NCBI RefSeq assembly: GCF_028752835.1
Contig: NZ_CP087952.1
Coordinates: 1,469,041-1,533,040 of the forward strand
From: Desulfosarcina sp. BuS5
Lineage (GTDB): Bacteria; Desulfobacterota; Desulfobacteria; Desulfobacterales; BuS5
Reading direction: 5' to 3'
Length of the DNA: 64,000 nucleotides
Shown: positions 35,635 through 45,907 of the stretch, piece by piece
Position numbering within the stretch: position 1 is the first letter of the stretch
How the letters are laid out: the number at the start of each line of letters is the position of its first letter
The notes under the pieces: model-generated
The model's input: the letters and a program-made list of their open reading frames with translations, nothing else
Told to the model about the DNA's origin: nothing
Databases searched by the model: none
Translations under genes and position numbers: made by a program

Positions 35635-36459
35635 ATGGGCAATATCATTACTGTTGAAAGGGAAAAGTGTTTAAAAGACGGGCTTTGCGTTGCTGACTGC
35701 CCGTTAAATATTCTTACGCAGGATAAGGACGGTTATCCTGTGCCGGTTGAAAATGCCGACAAGGTTTGTATTGATTGCGGTCATTGCGTGGCTGTATGTC
35801 CTTCCGGTGCGCTGGACCAGCGAAAGATGGCAGCCGCCGATTGCGTGCCTCTAAAAAAAGAACTTGAAATCAGCGCCGAACAGATGGAGCAATACCTTTG
35901 CGCACGCCGGTCCATTCGCCGGTATCTGCAAAAACCGGTTGAAGGTAAAAAAATCGAAAAGCTGCTTGCTATTGCCGGCTATGCCCCCAGCGGTCATAAT
36001 GTTCAGCCGACCAAATGGCTGGTCATTAATGATGCAAACGAAGTCCGCAGGCTGGCCGGACTTGTGGCTGACTGGTTACGCTGGATGATAGAAGACCAGC
36101 CGGAGTTTGCCGCAATGCTTCATATGGACAAAGTGCTTGCTGCGTGGGATAAGGGCAAGGATCTGATTTTACGTAACGTACCACATTTGCTTGTTGCCTA
36201 TGCACCGAAAAATGAACGTACCGCTCCGGCCGCCATTGTTTCCGCAATTGCCTACATTGAAATAGCCGCCCCTGCTTTGGGGCTAGGCACCTGCTGGGCC
36301 GGATACTTTTTGCGTGCCTGCCAGACATTCGAGCCGCTAATGAAGGCGCTATGCATGCCTGAAAACCATACAGTCTACGGTGCTGTGATGATAGGTTATC
36401 CCAATGCTGAATACCATCGCATTCCGGCCAGAAAGGATGTGGATTTGACCTGGCATTAG
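35635..36459 (+). CDS. ferredoxin-nitroreductase fusion
   Basis: 274 residues. An N-terminal 2[4Fe-4S] ferredoxin module has CLKDGLCVADCPLNI and CIDCGHCVAVCP. The C-terminal nitroreductase-fold FMN domain has RRSIRRYLQKPV, YAPSGHNVQPTKW and a GLGTCWAGYF core. Such fusions are common in strict anaerobes and probably reduce an unidentified small molecule using ferredoxin-derived electrons. aaagga precedes the ATG. Monocistronic by spacing. The upstream gap 35363-35634 is AT-rich with no other gene. Confidence 0.9.
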   Translation: MGNIITVEREKCLKDGLCVADCPLNILTQDKDGYPVPVENADKVCIDCGHCVAVCPSGALDQRKMAAADCVPLKKELEISAEQMEQYLCARRSIRRYLQKPVEGKKIEKLLAIAGYAPSGHNVQPTKWLVINDANEVRRLAGLVADWLRWMIEDQPEFAAMLHMDKVLAAWDKGKDLILRNVPHLLVAYAPKNERTAPAAIVSAIAYIEIAAPALGLGTCWAGYFLRACQTFEPLMKALCMPENHTVYGAVMIGYPNAEYHRIPARKDVDLTWH

Positions 36460-36601
36460 GGTTTAAAATCTATTATGGCATGCAAATATGTTTGATTTGA
36501 CATATAATGTTTACTGATTATGTTTGGTAAAATGAAAAAAAACCAACAAAATAATTTTTAAAACAGGTAAGATTATTCAAATTATAAATAAAATAAAAGA
36601 G

Positions 36602-37420
36602 ATGCAGTCTCTTCCCGATCGTATTAAACGTGAAGAAAAAAGGATTGCGCTTGTCCCCACAATGGGATTCCTTCACAAGGGGCACATCTCCTTGATGAAA
36701 GAAGGGCTGAAACATGCAGAATTTCTGGTTATCAGTATTTTTGTTAATCCAACCCAGTTCGGCCCCGGGGAAGATCTGGAATCTTATCCGCGGAATTTTG
36801 AAAGGGATTTCGCTCTTGCCGAAAAAGCGGGGGTAAATGTAATTTTTGCTCCCGAAGCCAAGGAAATATACTCAGCACACTTTCAAACTTATGTTACACT
36901 TCAAGACCTTCCCAACCATCTTTGCGGTATCTCCAGGCCTGACCATTTCAGAGGCGTTGCAACTATTGTCACCAAGCTTTTTAATATTGTCAAGCCCAAT
37001 GCAGCGGTTTTTGGCCAAAAAGATTTTCAGCAGCTTGCCGTTATAAAACAGATGGTATCCGATCTGAATTTGGATATTAAAATCATCGGCGCCCCTATTA
37101 TAAGGGAAGACGACGGACTGGCCCTGAGTTCGCGCAATGTATATCTTTCCCCCTCTGAACGTTTACCTGCTCTCTCCCTTTTTAAAGCTTTGAATAATTC
37201 ACAAAGACTTCTTGCAAGCGGGGTTACCGACGCTTCTAAAATTATCAGCGAAGCAGTTGAACTGATCGATTCATACAGGGAAACCGTAATCGACTATATT
37301 GCTGTTTGTGATCCTGAAACATTGACAGACATAAAAAGAATAGAAAAGCCTGTCTTAATGGCTCTGGCAGTCAAGGTCGGTAAAACACGACTGATAGACA
37401 ACATGGTACTTGAGCCATAA
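36602..37420 (+). CDS. panC: pantothenate synthetase
   Basis: ATP-dependent ligation of pantoate and beta-alanine. Nucleotide-binding motifs PTMGFLHKGHISLM and LALSSRNVYLSPSE are intact, as is VFGQKDFQQL. The ATG at 36602 gives 272 residues but the coding similarity seems to continue about ten codons upstream (KIIQIINKIKE), where no ATG, GTG or TTG exists in frame before a stop; an ATT after aggtaag near 36571 is a possible non-standard start. It precedes metK by 33 bp. Confidence 0.92.
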   Translation: MQSLPDRIKREEKRIALVPTMGFLHKGHISLMKEGLKHAEFLVISIFVNPTQFGPGEDLESYPRNFERDFALAEKAGVNVIFAPEAKEIYSAHFQTYVTLQDLPNHLCGISRPDHFRGVATIVTKLFNIVKPNAAVFGQKDFQQLAVIKQMVSDLNLDIKIIGAPIIREDDGLALSSRNVYLSPSERLPALSLFKALNNSQRLLASGVTDASKIISEAVELIDSYRETVIDYIAVCDPETLTDIKRIEKPVLMALAVKVGKTRLIDNMVLEP

Positions 37421-37453
37421 TTATTTTATCCATCAAATATAAGGAGACATTAT

Positions 37454-38623
37454 ATGAACAGGGAAAAAGTATTTTTCACATCAGAATCGGTGACTGAAGG
37501 ACATCCCGATAAGGTGGCTGATGCTATATCCGACTCCATACTGGATGCTATTATCGCACAGGATAAATCATGCAGGGTAGCTTGTGAGACTCTTGTAACA
37601 ACAGGAATAGCTTTTATTGCGGGTGAAATTACAACTACATGTTATGTGGATATGCCTCAAATAGTCCGCGAAACACTAAAAGATATAGGTTACAATTCAT
37701 CAAATATGGGCTTTGACTGGCAAACCTGTTCCGTTATTACCAGCATAGACCACCAGTCACCTGATATTGCCCAGGGAGTTAATACCGGCGAGGGACTGTT
37801 CAAGGATCAGGGAGCGGGTGATCAGGGTATTATGTTCGGATACGCAACCGATGAGACCCCGGAATTGATGCCTATGCCTATTATGTATGCCCACAAACTT
37901 ACCCAAAGGCTTGCTTATGCAAGAAAGAATAAAATTCTCGATTTTCTGCGGCCGGACGGTAAATCCCAGGTAACGGTGGAATATGTCGCCGGCATCCCCA
38001 AAAGGATAGATACCATTGTAATATCTACACAGCATAAACCTGATATCCCTTATGATCAATTGAAAGAGGCTGTGATTGAAGAGATTATAAACGCTGTTGT
38101 GCCTGAAGAATTGATTGATGAAAATACAAGATATTTAATCAATCCCACCGGTAAATTTGTAATCGGCGGCCCCATGGGCGACTGCGGGTTAACAGGCCGC
38201 AAAATTATTGTCGACTGTTATGGAGGGAAGGGGAGCCACGGCGGCGGATGTTTCTCTGGAAAGGACCCGTCAAAAGTCGACCGGAGCGCAGCGTATATGG
38301 GAAGATATATTGCAAAAAATATCGTAGCCTCCGGTATAGCAAAAAAATGTGAGCTACAGGTGGCTTATGCAATCGGCGTGGCGGAACCTGTATCGGTGAT
38401 GGTCGATTTTCTGGGAACCGGCGTTATTTCCGAACAGAAAGCGGAAGAGATAATCTATGAGATCTTTGATCTAAGGCCGGCTGCCATTATAGAAAATCTT
38501 AATCTTTTGAGACCAATTTATAGAAAAACGTCCGCCTACGGACACTTTGGACGAGAAGAACCGGATTTTACCTGGGAAAGAACGGACAAGGCCGACATTA
38601 TCAGAAAAAAAGCCGGATTATAA
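37454..38623 (+). CDS. metK: S-adenosylmethionine synthetase
   Basis: Makes SAM from methionine and ATP. 389 residues with [32 protein letters not shown] and [19 protein letters not shown], all hallmark motifs. aaggag lies before the ATG. It forms an operon with ahcY, 9 bp downstream: product and by-product recycling side by side. The 33-bp leader is too short to hold a SAM riboswitch. Confidence 0.97.
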   Translation: MNREKVFFTSESVTEGHPDKVADAISDSILDAIIAQDKSCRVACETLVTTGIAFIAGEITTTCYVDMPQIVRETLKDIGYNSSNMGFDWQTCSVITSIDHQSPDIAQGVNTGEGLFKDQGAGDQGIMFGYATDETPELMPMPIMYAHKLTQRLAYARKNKILDFLRPDGKSQVTVEYVAGIPKRIDTIVISTQHKPDIPYDQLKEAVIEEIINAVVPEELIDENTRYLINPTGKFVIGGPMGDCGLTGRKIIVDCYGGKGSHGGGCFSGKDPSKVDRSAAYMGRYIAKNIVASGIAKKCELQVAYAIGVAEPVSVMVDFLGTGVISEQKAEEIIYEIFDLRPAAIIENLNLLRPIYRKTSAYGHFGREEPDFTWERTDKADIIRKKAGL

Positions 38624-38632
38624 GGAGGATAT

Positions 38633-40057
38633 ATGCCCTGTATGGAACTAAATCTCACCTTGCCCTTTAAGGTCGCCGATATATCACTTGCGGATTTCGG
38701 CATAAAAGAGATGAAATTATCTGAAAAAGAGATGCCGGGATTAATGGCGGTTCGTGAAAAATACGGGCCCCGGAAACCGCTGAAAGGATTGCAGGTCATG
38801 GGAAGTCTCCATATGACCATCCAGACTGCCATGCTTATCGAAACTCTAAAAGAACTCGGCGCGGATATACGATGGGCGACTTGCAATATCTTTTCTACAC
38901 AGGATCATGCCGCCGCTGCTATTGCCAAAAATGGTTCTGCTGCTGTATTTGCATGGAAAGGCGAAACCCTTGAGGATTTCTGGTGGTGTACGGAACAGGC
39001 GCTTATATGGCCGGACATGACCGGCCCGGATCTTATTGTTGATGACGGCGGCGATGCGACTCTTTATGTCCATCAAGGTGCACTGATAGAAAAAAATCCT
39101 GAACTTCTTGAGCAGGAATATGATAGTCCGGACATGAAATGCCTTATAGAAAGATTAAAAGCCGGCTATAAACGTGATCCCGGCTTCTGGACAAGGATTG
39201 CATCTAATATCCGCGGCGTTTCAGAAGAGACAACCACAGGCGTGCATCGACTTTACAGCCTGGCCGAGAATAATCAGCTCCTTTTCCCGGCTTTTAATGT
39301 AAACGATTCGGTTACTAAATCCAAATTTGACAACCTTTACGGTTGCAGAGAATCCCTTGCAGACGGAATCAAACGTGCAACAGATACCATGATAGCAGGA
39401 AAAAAAGTAGTAGTTTGCGGGTATGGCGATGTTGGTAAAGGATGCGCCCAATCTATGCGCGGATTCGGAGCTCGGGTGATTGTAACCGAGGTTGATCCCA
39501 TATGCGCTCTTCAGGCGTCCCTGGAAGGTTATGAGGTCTTGACCATAGAAGAGGCGGCTCCGATTGGTGATATTTTTGTTACCGCTACCGGCTGTACCAT
39601 GGTAATCCGGGGTGAGCATATGGAGCGGATGAAGGATGAGGCTATTATCTGCAATATCGGTCACTTTGATAATGAGATTGAAATGCGCTACCTGGACAAC
39701 AGTCCTGATTGTAAAAAGGAAGAGATTAAACCCCAGGTTGATAAATGGAGATTGAAATCAGGTCGAAGTATTATAATGCTGGCTGAAGGACGTCTGGTTA
39801 ATCTGGGATGCGCAACCGGACATCCGAGTTTTGTAATGAGCAGCAGTTTTACCAATCAGTGCCTGGCGCAAATTGAACTGGCCTCCAAAAAGTATGGCAA
39901 GCAGGTTTATATGCTTCCTAAACTTCTCGATGAAGAGGTGGCGCGACTGCATCTTGACAGGCTTGGAGTAAAACTATCCAAACTAACCAGGGAACAGGCA
40001 GATTACCTTGGCGTTCAGGTTGAGGGGCCGTATAAATCTGAGTATTACAGATACTAA
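38633..40057 (+). CDS. ahcY: adenosylhomocysteinase
   Basis: NAD-dependent hydrolysis of S-adenosylhomocysteine to adenosine and homocysteine. 474 residues. The active-site block [13 protein letters not shown], the NAD loop [13 protein letters not shown], and the C-terminal YKSEYYRY are typical. aaggagg lies upstream. Completes the SAM cycle with metK. Confidence 0.97.
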   Translation: MPCMELNLTLPFKVADISLADFGIKEMKLSEKEMPGLMAVREKYGPRKPLKGLQVMGSLHMTIQTAMLIETLKELGADIRWATCNIFSTQDHAAAAIAKNGSAAVFAWKGETLEDFWWCTEQALIWPDMTGPDLIVDDGGDATLYVHQGALIEKNPELLEQEYDSPDMKCLIERLKAGYKRDPGFWTRIASNIRGVSEETTTGVHRLYSLAENNQLLFPAFNVNDSVTKSKFDNLYGCRESLADGIKRATDTMIAGKKVVVCGYGDVGKGCAQSMRGFGARVIVTEVDPICALQASLEGYEVLTIEEAAPIGDIFVTATGCTMVIRGEHMERMKDEAIICNIGHFDNEIEMRYLDNSPDCKKEEIKPQVDKWRLKSGRSIIMLAEGRLVNLGCATGHPSFVMSSSFTNQCLAQIELASKKYGKQVYMLPKLLDEEVARLHLDRLGVKLSKLTREQADYLGVQVEGPYKSEYYRY

Positions 40058-40061
40058 TTAT

Positions 40062-40155
40062 GTAGGGGCAGAATCCATTTCTGCCCCCATTTCTAAGCAA
40101 GCAGAATCTATTTCTGCCCCTGTATCATTTTTGGCGGATTAGAATCCGCCCCTAC
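40062..40155. repeat. GC-rich palindromic repeat after ahcY
   Basis: Begins gtaggggc and ends gcccctac (8-bp inverted ends). It contains a 9-bp hairpin ggggcagaa-tccat-ttctgcccc at 40065-40087 and a second hairpin ggcggatt-ag-aatccgcc. It may act as the metK-ahcY terminator. The remaining 40156-40369 is AT-rich without a gene. Confidence 0.65.
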
Positions 40156-40369
40156 ACGGCACTCTTTCAAAAACGCCGGATATTCGGCATTACTTATTAC
40201 CAGAATTTTACAAACTGAAATTATGCTAGGCGTTTTACGCATCATAATATTTTATGTTTTTGTAATAAATTCAAACTGCTTCTTTAGCTTAAATATCAAA
40301 TGGTTAGGATACTGTAAAATGAGTTTGTAAATTTCTGATTACTATATTAAACTGTCCTGATCCTATTTT

Positions 40370-41242
40370 TTACTCATATATTTTTTTGAATTGCTCAATG
40401 GTTTTTTTTATTTCCATCATTCCGCCGGAAAGATCTTTAGGACTATTCATAACCGGTGCGCTTACCGATCTTATACTTTCTATATTAAAAATATTTTTTT
40501 TAAAAGAAGGAGCTGTAATAACATTAACGGCTTTAATTTCACGCAGTTTGTTATTGTTATGAAAAAATTCTATAAGCATTGGATACCATCTCTTATTTAT
40601 TTTCTGCCAGTTATGGTAGCGGATTTCAAAAAAGTCTCCTGGGTTTTCAGGCGTTTTTCCGGTAATAATCCATCGCAAAGGCATGAAAGTTTCTTTATCA
40701 AACCAGACCTGCGGGGCAGATTCATCGGGATATTTAGCTCCTATTACATATGTCGTCCTTCCTTGAAAACGTCCAAAACTGGAAATATCTATATTGACGC
40801 CAAGTAAAGATAATCTTTTTTCAAGCAACTCTCGAGAATTGTATAGAAAAATATCTTTGTAGAAGTCAAATCTGGTTTCAAAGTACTCCGAGATACTGCC
40901 GTCGGTTAAAGACCAGGCTCCCTTTTGTGAAATAATAATGGTTCTCTGTATATTCTTTGCTATAATATCTGAACGAAATTTTCGGGGAAAAGAAAAGCTT
41001 AATGTCTCAGGGAGTTCTATAAAATCAGATTGAGAACCAGATAGAGAATCATCTTGTTGTATTTCGTTTAAGATTTTAAGCCGCTGTTCAATTAAAAGCC
41101 CTTTGGATTTGCCGATATTTTGTAACATTAACTGGAGGATATGCGGGCCGCTCAGGATATATGCTGCTGTCTCTGAACCGGAACATAAAAAGACGGAAAA
41201 GAAGAATAAACAGGTTATAGTTTTTTTAATATTTGTAATCAT
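40370..41242 (-). CDS. exported protein of unknown function, possibly LolA-like fold
   Basis: 290 residues with a signal peptide (ITCLFFFSVFLCSGSETAA). The body alternates strands (RFQGRTTYVIGAKYPD, QVWFDKETFMPLRWIITG, FEIRYHNWQKINKRWYPMLI), which recalls LolA/LolB-like lipoprotein-carrier folds, but no diagnostic motif is seen. It is followed downstream by no gene on this strand. It may share a transcript with the TPR-like gene and the Nudix gene upstream. Confidence 0.55.
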   Translation of the reverse strand: MITNIKKTITCLFFFSVFLCSGSETAAYILSGPHILQLMLQNIGKSKGLLIEQRLKILNEIQQDDSLSGSQSDFIELPETLSFSFPRKFRSDIIAKNIQRTIIISQKGAWSLTDGSISEYFETRFDFYKDIFLYNSRELLEKRLSLLGVNIDISSFGRFQGRTTYVIGAKYPDESAPQVWFDKETFMPLRWIITGKTPENPGDFFEIRYHNWQKINKRWYPMLIEFFHNNNKLREIKAVNVITAPSFKKNIFNIESIRSVSAPVMNSPKDLSGGMMEIKKTIEQFKKIYE

Positions 41243-41273
41243 AGTATAATGTTATATATTTCCTTCGACTGGA

Positions 41274-41555
41274 TTACAGACTTTTGCTCAGTCTCTTAAG
41301 TTTTTGCAGATTGTTATATTTCAGCGCAAGATTGATCCATTCTCTGAATAACGAAATAATATGATCTGAGGATTTTCTCTTTTTTTTAGCAATTTGTTCA
41401 TTAATCCAGAATAGTTTGTCAAAAATATCCTTTCTGTCCGGATCGCTTTCAAGCAGATATCTGTAAACATCCGCTGCTTTTTCCAGGTTTCCCTGGTCAG
41501 AAAAGATTTTGGCCATAGTTTCAGTATAAAAGAGCGTATTTTTTATCACCTTCAA
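41274..41555 (-). CDS. small TPR-like protein
   Basis: 93 residues. AKIFSDQGNLEKAADVYRYL then LESDPDRKDI is one TPR unit, followed by a basic helical tail. It overlaps the 3' end of the Nudix gene by 35 bp; the internal ATG at 41516 would remove the overlap. Function unknown, probably a protein-contact adaptor. Confidence 0.6.
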   Translation of the reverse strand: MKVIKNTLFYTETMAKIFSDQGNLEKAADVYRYLLESDPDRKDIFDKLFWINEQIAKKKRKSSDHIISLFREWINLALKYNNLQKLKRLSKSL

Positions 41556-42042
41556 TATATCCTTTTATTTTTTGACAAACAAGGAGATCTGTCGGAAAGG
41601 CCATTTCTTCCGGCAGGTTGTCAACCGGATAAAAAACAGCTTCACTTGCATCAGAATCAGGGTTAAGCGCTCCGCCTGTTAATTGCCCTAAAAACCATAT
41701 TCCCACAGTCTGTTTCGCCGAATCATGAAAGTTGGAATAAACCGCAAAAACCGGTCCAATCTCTACCTCCAGCCCAGTCTCCTCTTTAAACTCGCGTTGT
41801 GCAGCTTCTCTTACATCTTCGTCCCATTCCAAATGTCCGCATGGAATACACCACTTACCTTCATAAGATCCGATCCGCTTGACAAGAAGCAGTTTTTTAC
41901 CTTGGAGTAGAATAACCGCAACACCCACAGTAGGATTTCTGTAATGAATAATATCGCATTCTTTACAGTATAATCTTTTTCTGTCTGTATCTGATATTAT
42001 ATGTAATGATTTTCCGCAATAAGGGCAAAATTTAAATTCCAT
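41521..42042 (-). CDS. Nudix hydrolase with N-terminal zinc ribbon
   Basis: 173 residues. FCPYCGKSL and LYCKECDIIHYRNP form a zinc ribbon like that of NADH pyrophosphatases. The Nudix box Gx5Ex7REUxEExGU is intact in GHLEWDEDVREAAQREFKEE (then TGL). It hydrolyses a nucleoside diphosphate linked to another group; the exact substrate cannot be told. The NudC-specific SQPWPFPxS motif is not seen. Confidence 0.88.
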   Translation of the reverse strand: MEFKFCPYCGKSLHIISDTDRKRLYCKECDIIHYRNPTVGVAVILLQGKKLLLVKRIGSYEGKWCIPCGHLEWDEDVREAAQREFKEETGLEVEIGPVFAVYSNFHDSAKQTVGIWFLGQLTGGALNPDSDASEAVFYPVDNLPEEMAFPTDLLVCQKIKGYIEGDKKYALLY

Positions 42043-42120
42043 ACTAGTACCATTTTTGTAGGATTATTTATTATTGATAATACCAGCAAATTTAAAGATG
42101 GGGCAATAAAAATATTATTA

Positions 42121-42150
42121 TTGACTAAAGTATTCATTTTAGAATATTAA
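42121..42150 (+). promoter_or_regulatory. candidate promoter for hisS-aspS
   Basis: TTGACT and TATTAA are 18 bp apart, about 55 bp before the hisS ATG. Confidence 0.5.
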
Positions 42151-42205
42151 TAAAGGTTTATGTGATTTATCTTATAATATTAAACCTTATAGAGGGAATT
42201 CAAAC

Positions 42206-43477
42206 ATGGCAGGGATACAGCTAATCAGAGGCTTTAAAGATATTCTTCCTGGAGAGACCGAGCTGTGGAAGTATATAGAAAAAATTGCCGTGGATGTTTT
42301 TGAAAGCTTTGGTTTTAAAGAGATCAGGCTGCCTGTTCTGGAACATTCCGAACTCTTTGCAAGGAGTATAGGAGCAGATACAGACATAGTTGAGAAAGAA
42401 ATGTACACCTTCCCGGACAGAAAAGGCGATTTGATCACCATGCGGCCGGAGGCAACGGCATCCGTAGTAAGAGCCTATATTCAGCATAAACTTTATGCCA
42501 AAGATCCTGTTCAAAAATTTTATACAATAGGGCCAATGTTCAGAAGGGAGAGGCCTCAAAAAGGCAGATACAGGCAGTTCTACCAGATTAACGCCGAGGT
42601 CTTTGGGATTGCTTCCCCTTTAATAGATGCCCAGTTAATATTTATGCTAACAACGATCTTTTCAAGGCTTAAGGTTGCGGATATTGCAACCCATATAAAT
42701 TCCCTTGGATGCCCTGTGTGCAGACCTGAATTCAAAAAAGCGCTTTCAACCCTGCTATCATCGGTATCTGGTAAACTCTGTTCCGATTGTATAAGAAGGC
42801 ATAAAAAAAATCCCTTAAGAGTCCTCGATTGCAAGGTTCCGGCTTGCAGAGATGCCATGTCCGATGCTCCGGCAATCCTCGATTTTTTATGCCCTGAATG
42901 TAAAGAGCATTTTAATACCGTCAAAGCAACCCTTGAAAATCTTGAAATACCATACCATGTGGACAAGAACCTGGTAAGAGGACTTGATTATTATACCCGT
43001 ACAACCTTTGAGATTCAGACCGGTTCCCTGGGAGCCCAAAGCGCTGTGGCAGGAGGAGGCAGATATGACGGCCTGGTCAAATCTCTGGGAGGGCCTGATC
43101 ATCCCGCCACCGGCTTTGCAATCGGTCTGGACCGACTGGCGGAAATAATCAGCGCCAAATCAGACGATTTGTTACAGAACCCTGAAATTTTTATAGCTGC
43201 CATCGGCAGTCAAAGCAGAACAGCAGCCCTGGAGTGGGCCTGCCGGCTGGGCATTGAAGGAATCAAAACCGAGATCAATTTAACTGACCGGAGCCTTAAA
43301 AGCCAGATGAAACGAGCTGACAGACTGGGGGCCGCTCATGTTATTATAGTTGGTGAAAATGAGCTTAAGCAGGGATCCGTGGTAATGCGTAATATGCTCA
43401 CCAAAGATCAAATCTCTATTCCCGTCCAGGGCTTGGTCGCTAATATTAAACAAACTTTAAAAGGAATTATCCATTGA
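42206..43477 (+). CDS. hisS: histidyl-tRNA synthetase
   Basis: Class II synthetase, 423 residues. It opens IQLIRGFKDILPGETELW. Motif 2 is FRRERPQKGRYRQFYQINAE, and the histidine-specific blocks LVRGLDYYTRTTFEI and AVAGGGRYDGLVKSLGGPDH are present, followed by an anticodon-binding domain. The stop overlaps the TTG start of aspS by 4 bp. Confidence 0.96.
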   Translation: MAGIQLIRGFKDILPGETELWKYIEKIAVDVFESFGFKEIRLPVLEHSELFARSIGADTDIVEKEMYTFPDRKGDLITMRPEATASVVRAYIQHKLYAKDPVQKFYTIGPMFRRERPQKGRYRQFYQINAEVFGIASPLIDAQLIFMLTTIFSRLKVADIATHINSLGCPVCRPEFKKALSTLLSSVSGKLCSDCIRRHKKNPLRVLDCKVPACRDAMSDAPAILDFLCPECKEHFNTVKATLENLEIPYHVDKNLVRGLDYYTRTTFEIQTGSLGAQSAVAGGGRYDGLVKSLGGPDHPATGFAIGLDRLAEIISAKSDDLLQNPEIFIAAIGSQSRTAALEWACRLGIEGIKTEINLTDRSLKSQMKRADRLGAAHVIIVGENELKQGSVVMRNMLTKDQISIPVQGLVANIKQTLKGIIH

Positions 43478-45267
43478 CAGACATACTTGGAAATATGAGG
43501 CGGACTAATCACTGTAATGAACTCGCCTTGAAAGATGAAGGTTCTGAAGTAACGCTGATGGGGTGGGTACAGTATCGCCGGGATCATGGCGGAGTTATTT
43601 TTATAGATCTCCGTGACCGGGAAGGCCTGACCCAGGTTGTTATCAACCCGGAAATAAGCCCGGAAGCCCACCGCAAAGGGCATGACATCCGGTCTGAATT
43701 TGTTCTCGGAGTTAAGGGGAAAGTTGAAAAAAGGCTTGAAGGGATGACCAATCCCAACCTTAAAACCGGCGAGATTGAAGTCATCGTAACAGAACTTAAG
43801 ATTCTGAACAAGGCCGAAACACCCCCTTTTTTAATAGAAGACAAAATCGACGTATCTGAAAACTTGCGCCTGAAATACCGCCATATAGACCTGAGACGCC
43901 CCAGGCTGCAAAATAATTTAATTTTAAGACATAAAGCATCTTCCCTTATTAGAAACTACCTGAATAACAATCGCTTCCTTGAAATTGAAACCCCTGTTCT
44001 CACACGCAGCACCCCCGAAGGCGCCAGGGATTACCTGGTGCCGAGCAGGGTAAATCCGGGCAATTTTTATGCTTTGCCCCAATCTCCCCAGCTTTTTAAA
44101 CAGCTTTTAATGATTTCGGGATTTGACCGTTATTACCAGATAGTCCGCTGTTTCAGGGATGAAGACCTGCGGGCTGACCGTCAGCCGGAGTTTACCCAGA
44201 TAGATATGGAGATGTCTTTCCTGGGCGAGGAAGAGATCATAAATATTACAGAAGGAATGATGGCAGATCTTTTTGGCGAACTCCTCAATATCGAGCTTGA
44301 ACTTCCTTTTAAGCAGATTTTATATGACGATGCCCTTGACCGATACGGCCTTGATAAACCGGATATCAGATTCGGACTGGAGCTCAAGGATATCTCCGAT
44401 ATAGTCGAGGATTCCGGATTCAAAGTATTCTCCAGTGTTGTCAAAAAAGGAGGGATTGTAAAAGCCCTGAACGCCAAAGGCTGCATCGATATGTCGCGCA
44501 AGGAGATAGATGATCTGACGGATTTTGTGGCTGTTTACAAGGCCAGGGGACTGGCCTGGATCAAAGTAAAAGAAGATGGCTGGCAGTCACCCATCGTAAA
44601 ATTTTTTACTGATCAGGAGAAAGAAAAACTATCCCGGCGGATTGAAATGGAACCCGGAGATCTTGTCTTTTTTGTGGCCGATCAGCCCAAGGTTACCAAT
44701 GAAGCCCTGGGCCATCTCAGGAATCATATCGGCAAAAAAAGAGGCTTGATAGATAAAAAGAAATTCAGCTTTATCTGGGTTACCCATTTCCCCCTGCTTG
44801 AATATGATGAAACGGAAAAAAGATACCATGCCCTGCATCATCCTTTTACGGCCCCCCTGGAAGAGGACTATGATTTATTGGAAAACAACCCACTGGAAGT
44901 AAAATCCCGGGCTTACGATCTTGTCTTAAACGGATCAGAAATAGGCGGCGGTAGTATCCGTATTCACAGGAAAGACCTCCAGGAGAGAGTCTTTGAAGCG
45001 CTGGGCATGGATAAAAAGACCTATCAGGAAAAGTTCGGATTTCTTCTCTCCGCACTGGCCTCGGGCGCGCCACCGCACGGCGGCATAGCCCTCGGTTTTG
45101 ACCGGCTGGTTATGATCCTCTGCCGGCAGGCGTCCATCCGTGATGTAATTGCATTTCCCAAAACCCAGAAAGCAGCCTGTCTTTTAACGGAAGCGCCTTC
45201 CGGGACAAGCAAAGCCCAGTTGGATGAACTCTGCCTGAAAGTTAAACAGATTGATAAAAATCTGTAG
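43474..45267 (+). CDS. aspS: aspartyl-tRNA synthetase
   Basis: Class IIb synthetase, 597 residues. The OB-fold anticodon domain is followed by the catalytic core (LVPSRVNPGNFYALPQSPQ, YYQIVRCFRDEDLRADRQPE) with the bacterial GAD insertion, and motif 3 PHGGIALGFDRLVMIL. I accept the TTG at 43474 because aaagga is well placed and it overlaps the hisS stop; ATG at 43495 is the alternative. Whether it also charges tRNA-Asn cannot be decided here, though tRNA-Asn follows directly. Confidence 0.95.
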   Translation: MTDILGNMRRTNHCNELALKDEGSEVTLMGWVQYRRDHGGVIFIDLRDREGLTQVVINPEISPEAHRKGHDIRSEFVLGVKGKVEKRLEGMTNPNLKTGEIEVIVTELKILNKAETPPFLIEDKIDVSENLRLKYRHIDLRRPRLQNNLILRHKASSLIRNYLNNNRFLEIETPVLTRSTPEGARDYLVPSRVNPGNFYALPQSPQLFKQLLMISGFDRYYQIVRCFRDEDLRADRQPEFTQIDMEMSFLGEEEIINITEGMMADLFGELLNIELELPFKQILYDDALDRYGLDKPDIRFGLELKDISDIVEDSGFKVFSSVVKKGGIVKALNAKGCIDMSRKEIDDLTDFVAVYKARGLAWIKVKEDGWQSPIVKFFTDQEKEKLSRRIEMEPGDLVFFVADQPKVTNEALGHLRNHIGKKRGLIDKKKFSFIWVTHFPLLEYDETEKRYHALHHPFTAPLEEDYDLLENNPLEVKSRAYDLVLNGSEIGGGSIRIHRKDLQERVFEALGMDKKTYQEKFGFLLSALASGAPPHGGIALGFDRLVMILCRQASIRDVIAFPKTQKAACLLTEAPSGTSKAQLDELCLKVKQIDKNL

Positions 45268-45292
45268 ATTTTTTCTTAAACCATTTTTTTTC

Positions 45293-45321
45293 TTGACTTC
45301 CAGAGCAACTATTATTAAATA
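45293..45321 (+). promoter_or_regulatory. sigma-70 promoter for tRNA-Asn
   Basis: TTGACT, 17 bp, TAAATA, with the tRNA starting 15 bp later. Same elements and spacing as at 4792. Confidence 0.75.
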
Positions 45322-45336
45322 AACATTTTTACATAT

Positions 45337-45412
45337 TCCCCAGTAGCTCAGTTGGCAGAGCGGGTGGCTGTTAACCACCAAGTCCGCGGTTCGAGTCCGT
45401 GCTGGGGAGCCA
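45337..45412 (+). tRNA. tRNA-Asn (GTT)
   Basis: Acceptor TCCCCAG pairs with CTGGGGA, the anticodon loop CTGTTAA gives GTT, the T loop is GTTCGAGTC, and CCA is encoded. Confidence 0.97.
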
Positions 45413-45421
45413 AAAAACAAT

Positions 45422-45437
45422 CCGCCGAATCCGGCGG
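45422..45437 (+). terminator. short hairpin after tRNA-Asn
   Basis: ccgccg-aatc-cggcgg stem 10 bp past the tRNA end, followed by ttcttattt. The following 45438-45714 holds no gene I can support; open frames there look like by-products of GC-rich intergenic sequence. Confidence 0.6.
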
Positions 45438-45726
45438 TTCTTATTTAACACAAAACCCTGTGGGTTGATCCCCACGTGGTTTTGTCGTTTCTGCTCTTTC
45501 TTCGGCGACTTACGCCTCCGGGTACATCCTTCCCGATTCTCCGTTTTGATACTCTCCCCTCGGGGGAGCATCCGCAGTTTCTGACCGAGATAGAGAGTAC
45601 TCAGGGTATTGTGCTTCTTAAATCTATATAACCTGTTGATAAGACAGGAGATAAAAATTATAGACAAAAATGTCCAACTATTATAATTAATTATGGGAAA
45701 TGACATATTATTAAAAGGAGTATATT

Positions 45727-45810
45727 ATGCCAGCTCAAGCAGTTCAACTCTTTCCCATAAAAAATTCGGATAATGTCTGGCGCGATGAGATGTTTGAATC
45801 TCTAAACTGA
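45727..45810 (+). CDS. 27-residue open frame with strong ribosome-binding site, probably a truncated gene
   Basis: aaaaggag stands 6 bases before the ATG, and the frame reads MPAQAVQLFPIKNSDNVWRD and on for 27 codons. It stops shortly before the IS1634-type transposase. The good translation start suggests the 5' end of a real gene cut off by insertion, though a genuine short peptide is possible. No family recognised. Confidence 0.4.
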   Translation: MPAQAVQLFPIKNSDNVWRDEMFESLN

Positions 45811-45907
45811 AGTTCCTGACGAAATTAAGCCTTGAGCCAGTCTTAACATTAAGATAATATAGGTAATACTGAGTAATTGATTGGATTTAAGGTGTGAAAA
45901 CGTAGGC

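Noticed and set aside
37421-37453. SAM riboswitch before metK
   Set aside because: The gap is 33 bp, too short for any known SAM aptamer.
45399-45706. Open frames on both strands after tRNA-Asn
   Set aside because: One reads back through the tRNA and neither has a ribosome-binding site; treated as intergenic sequence.
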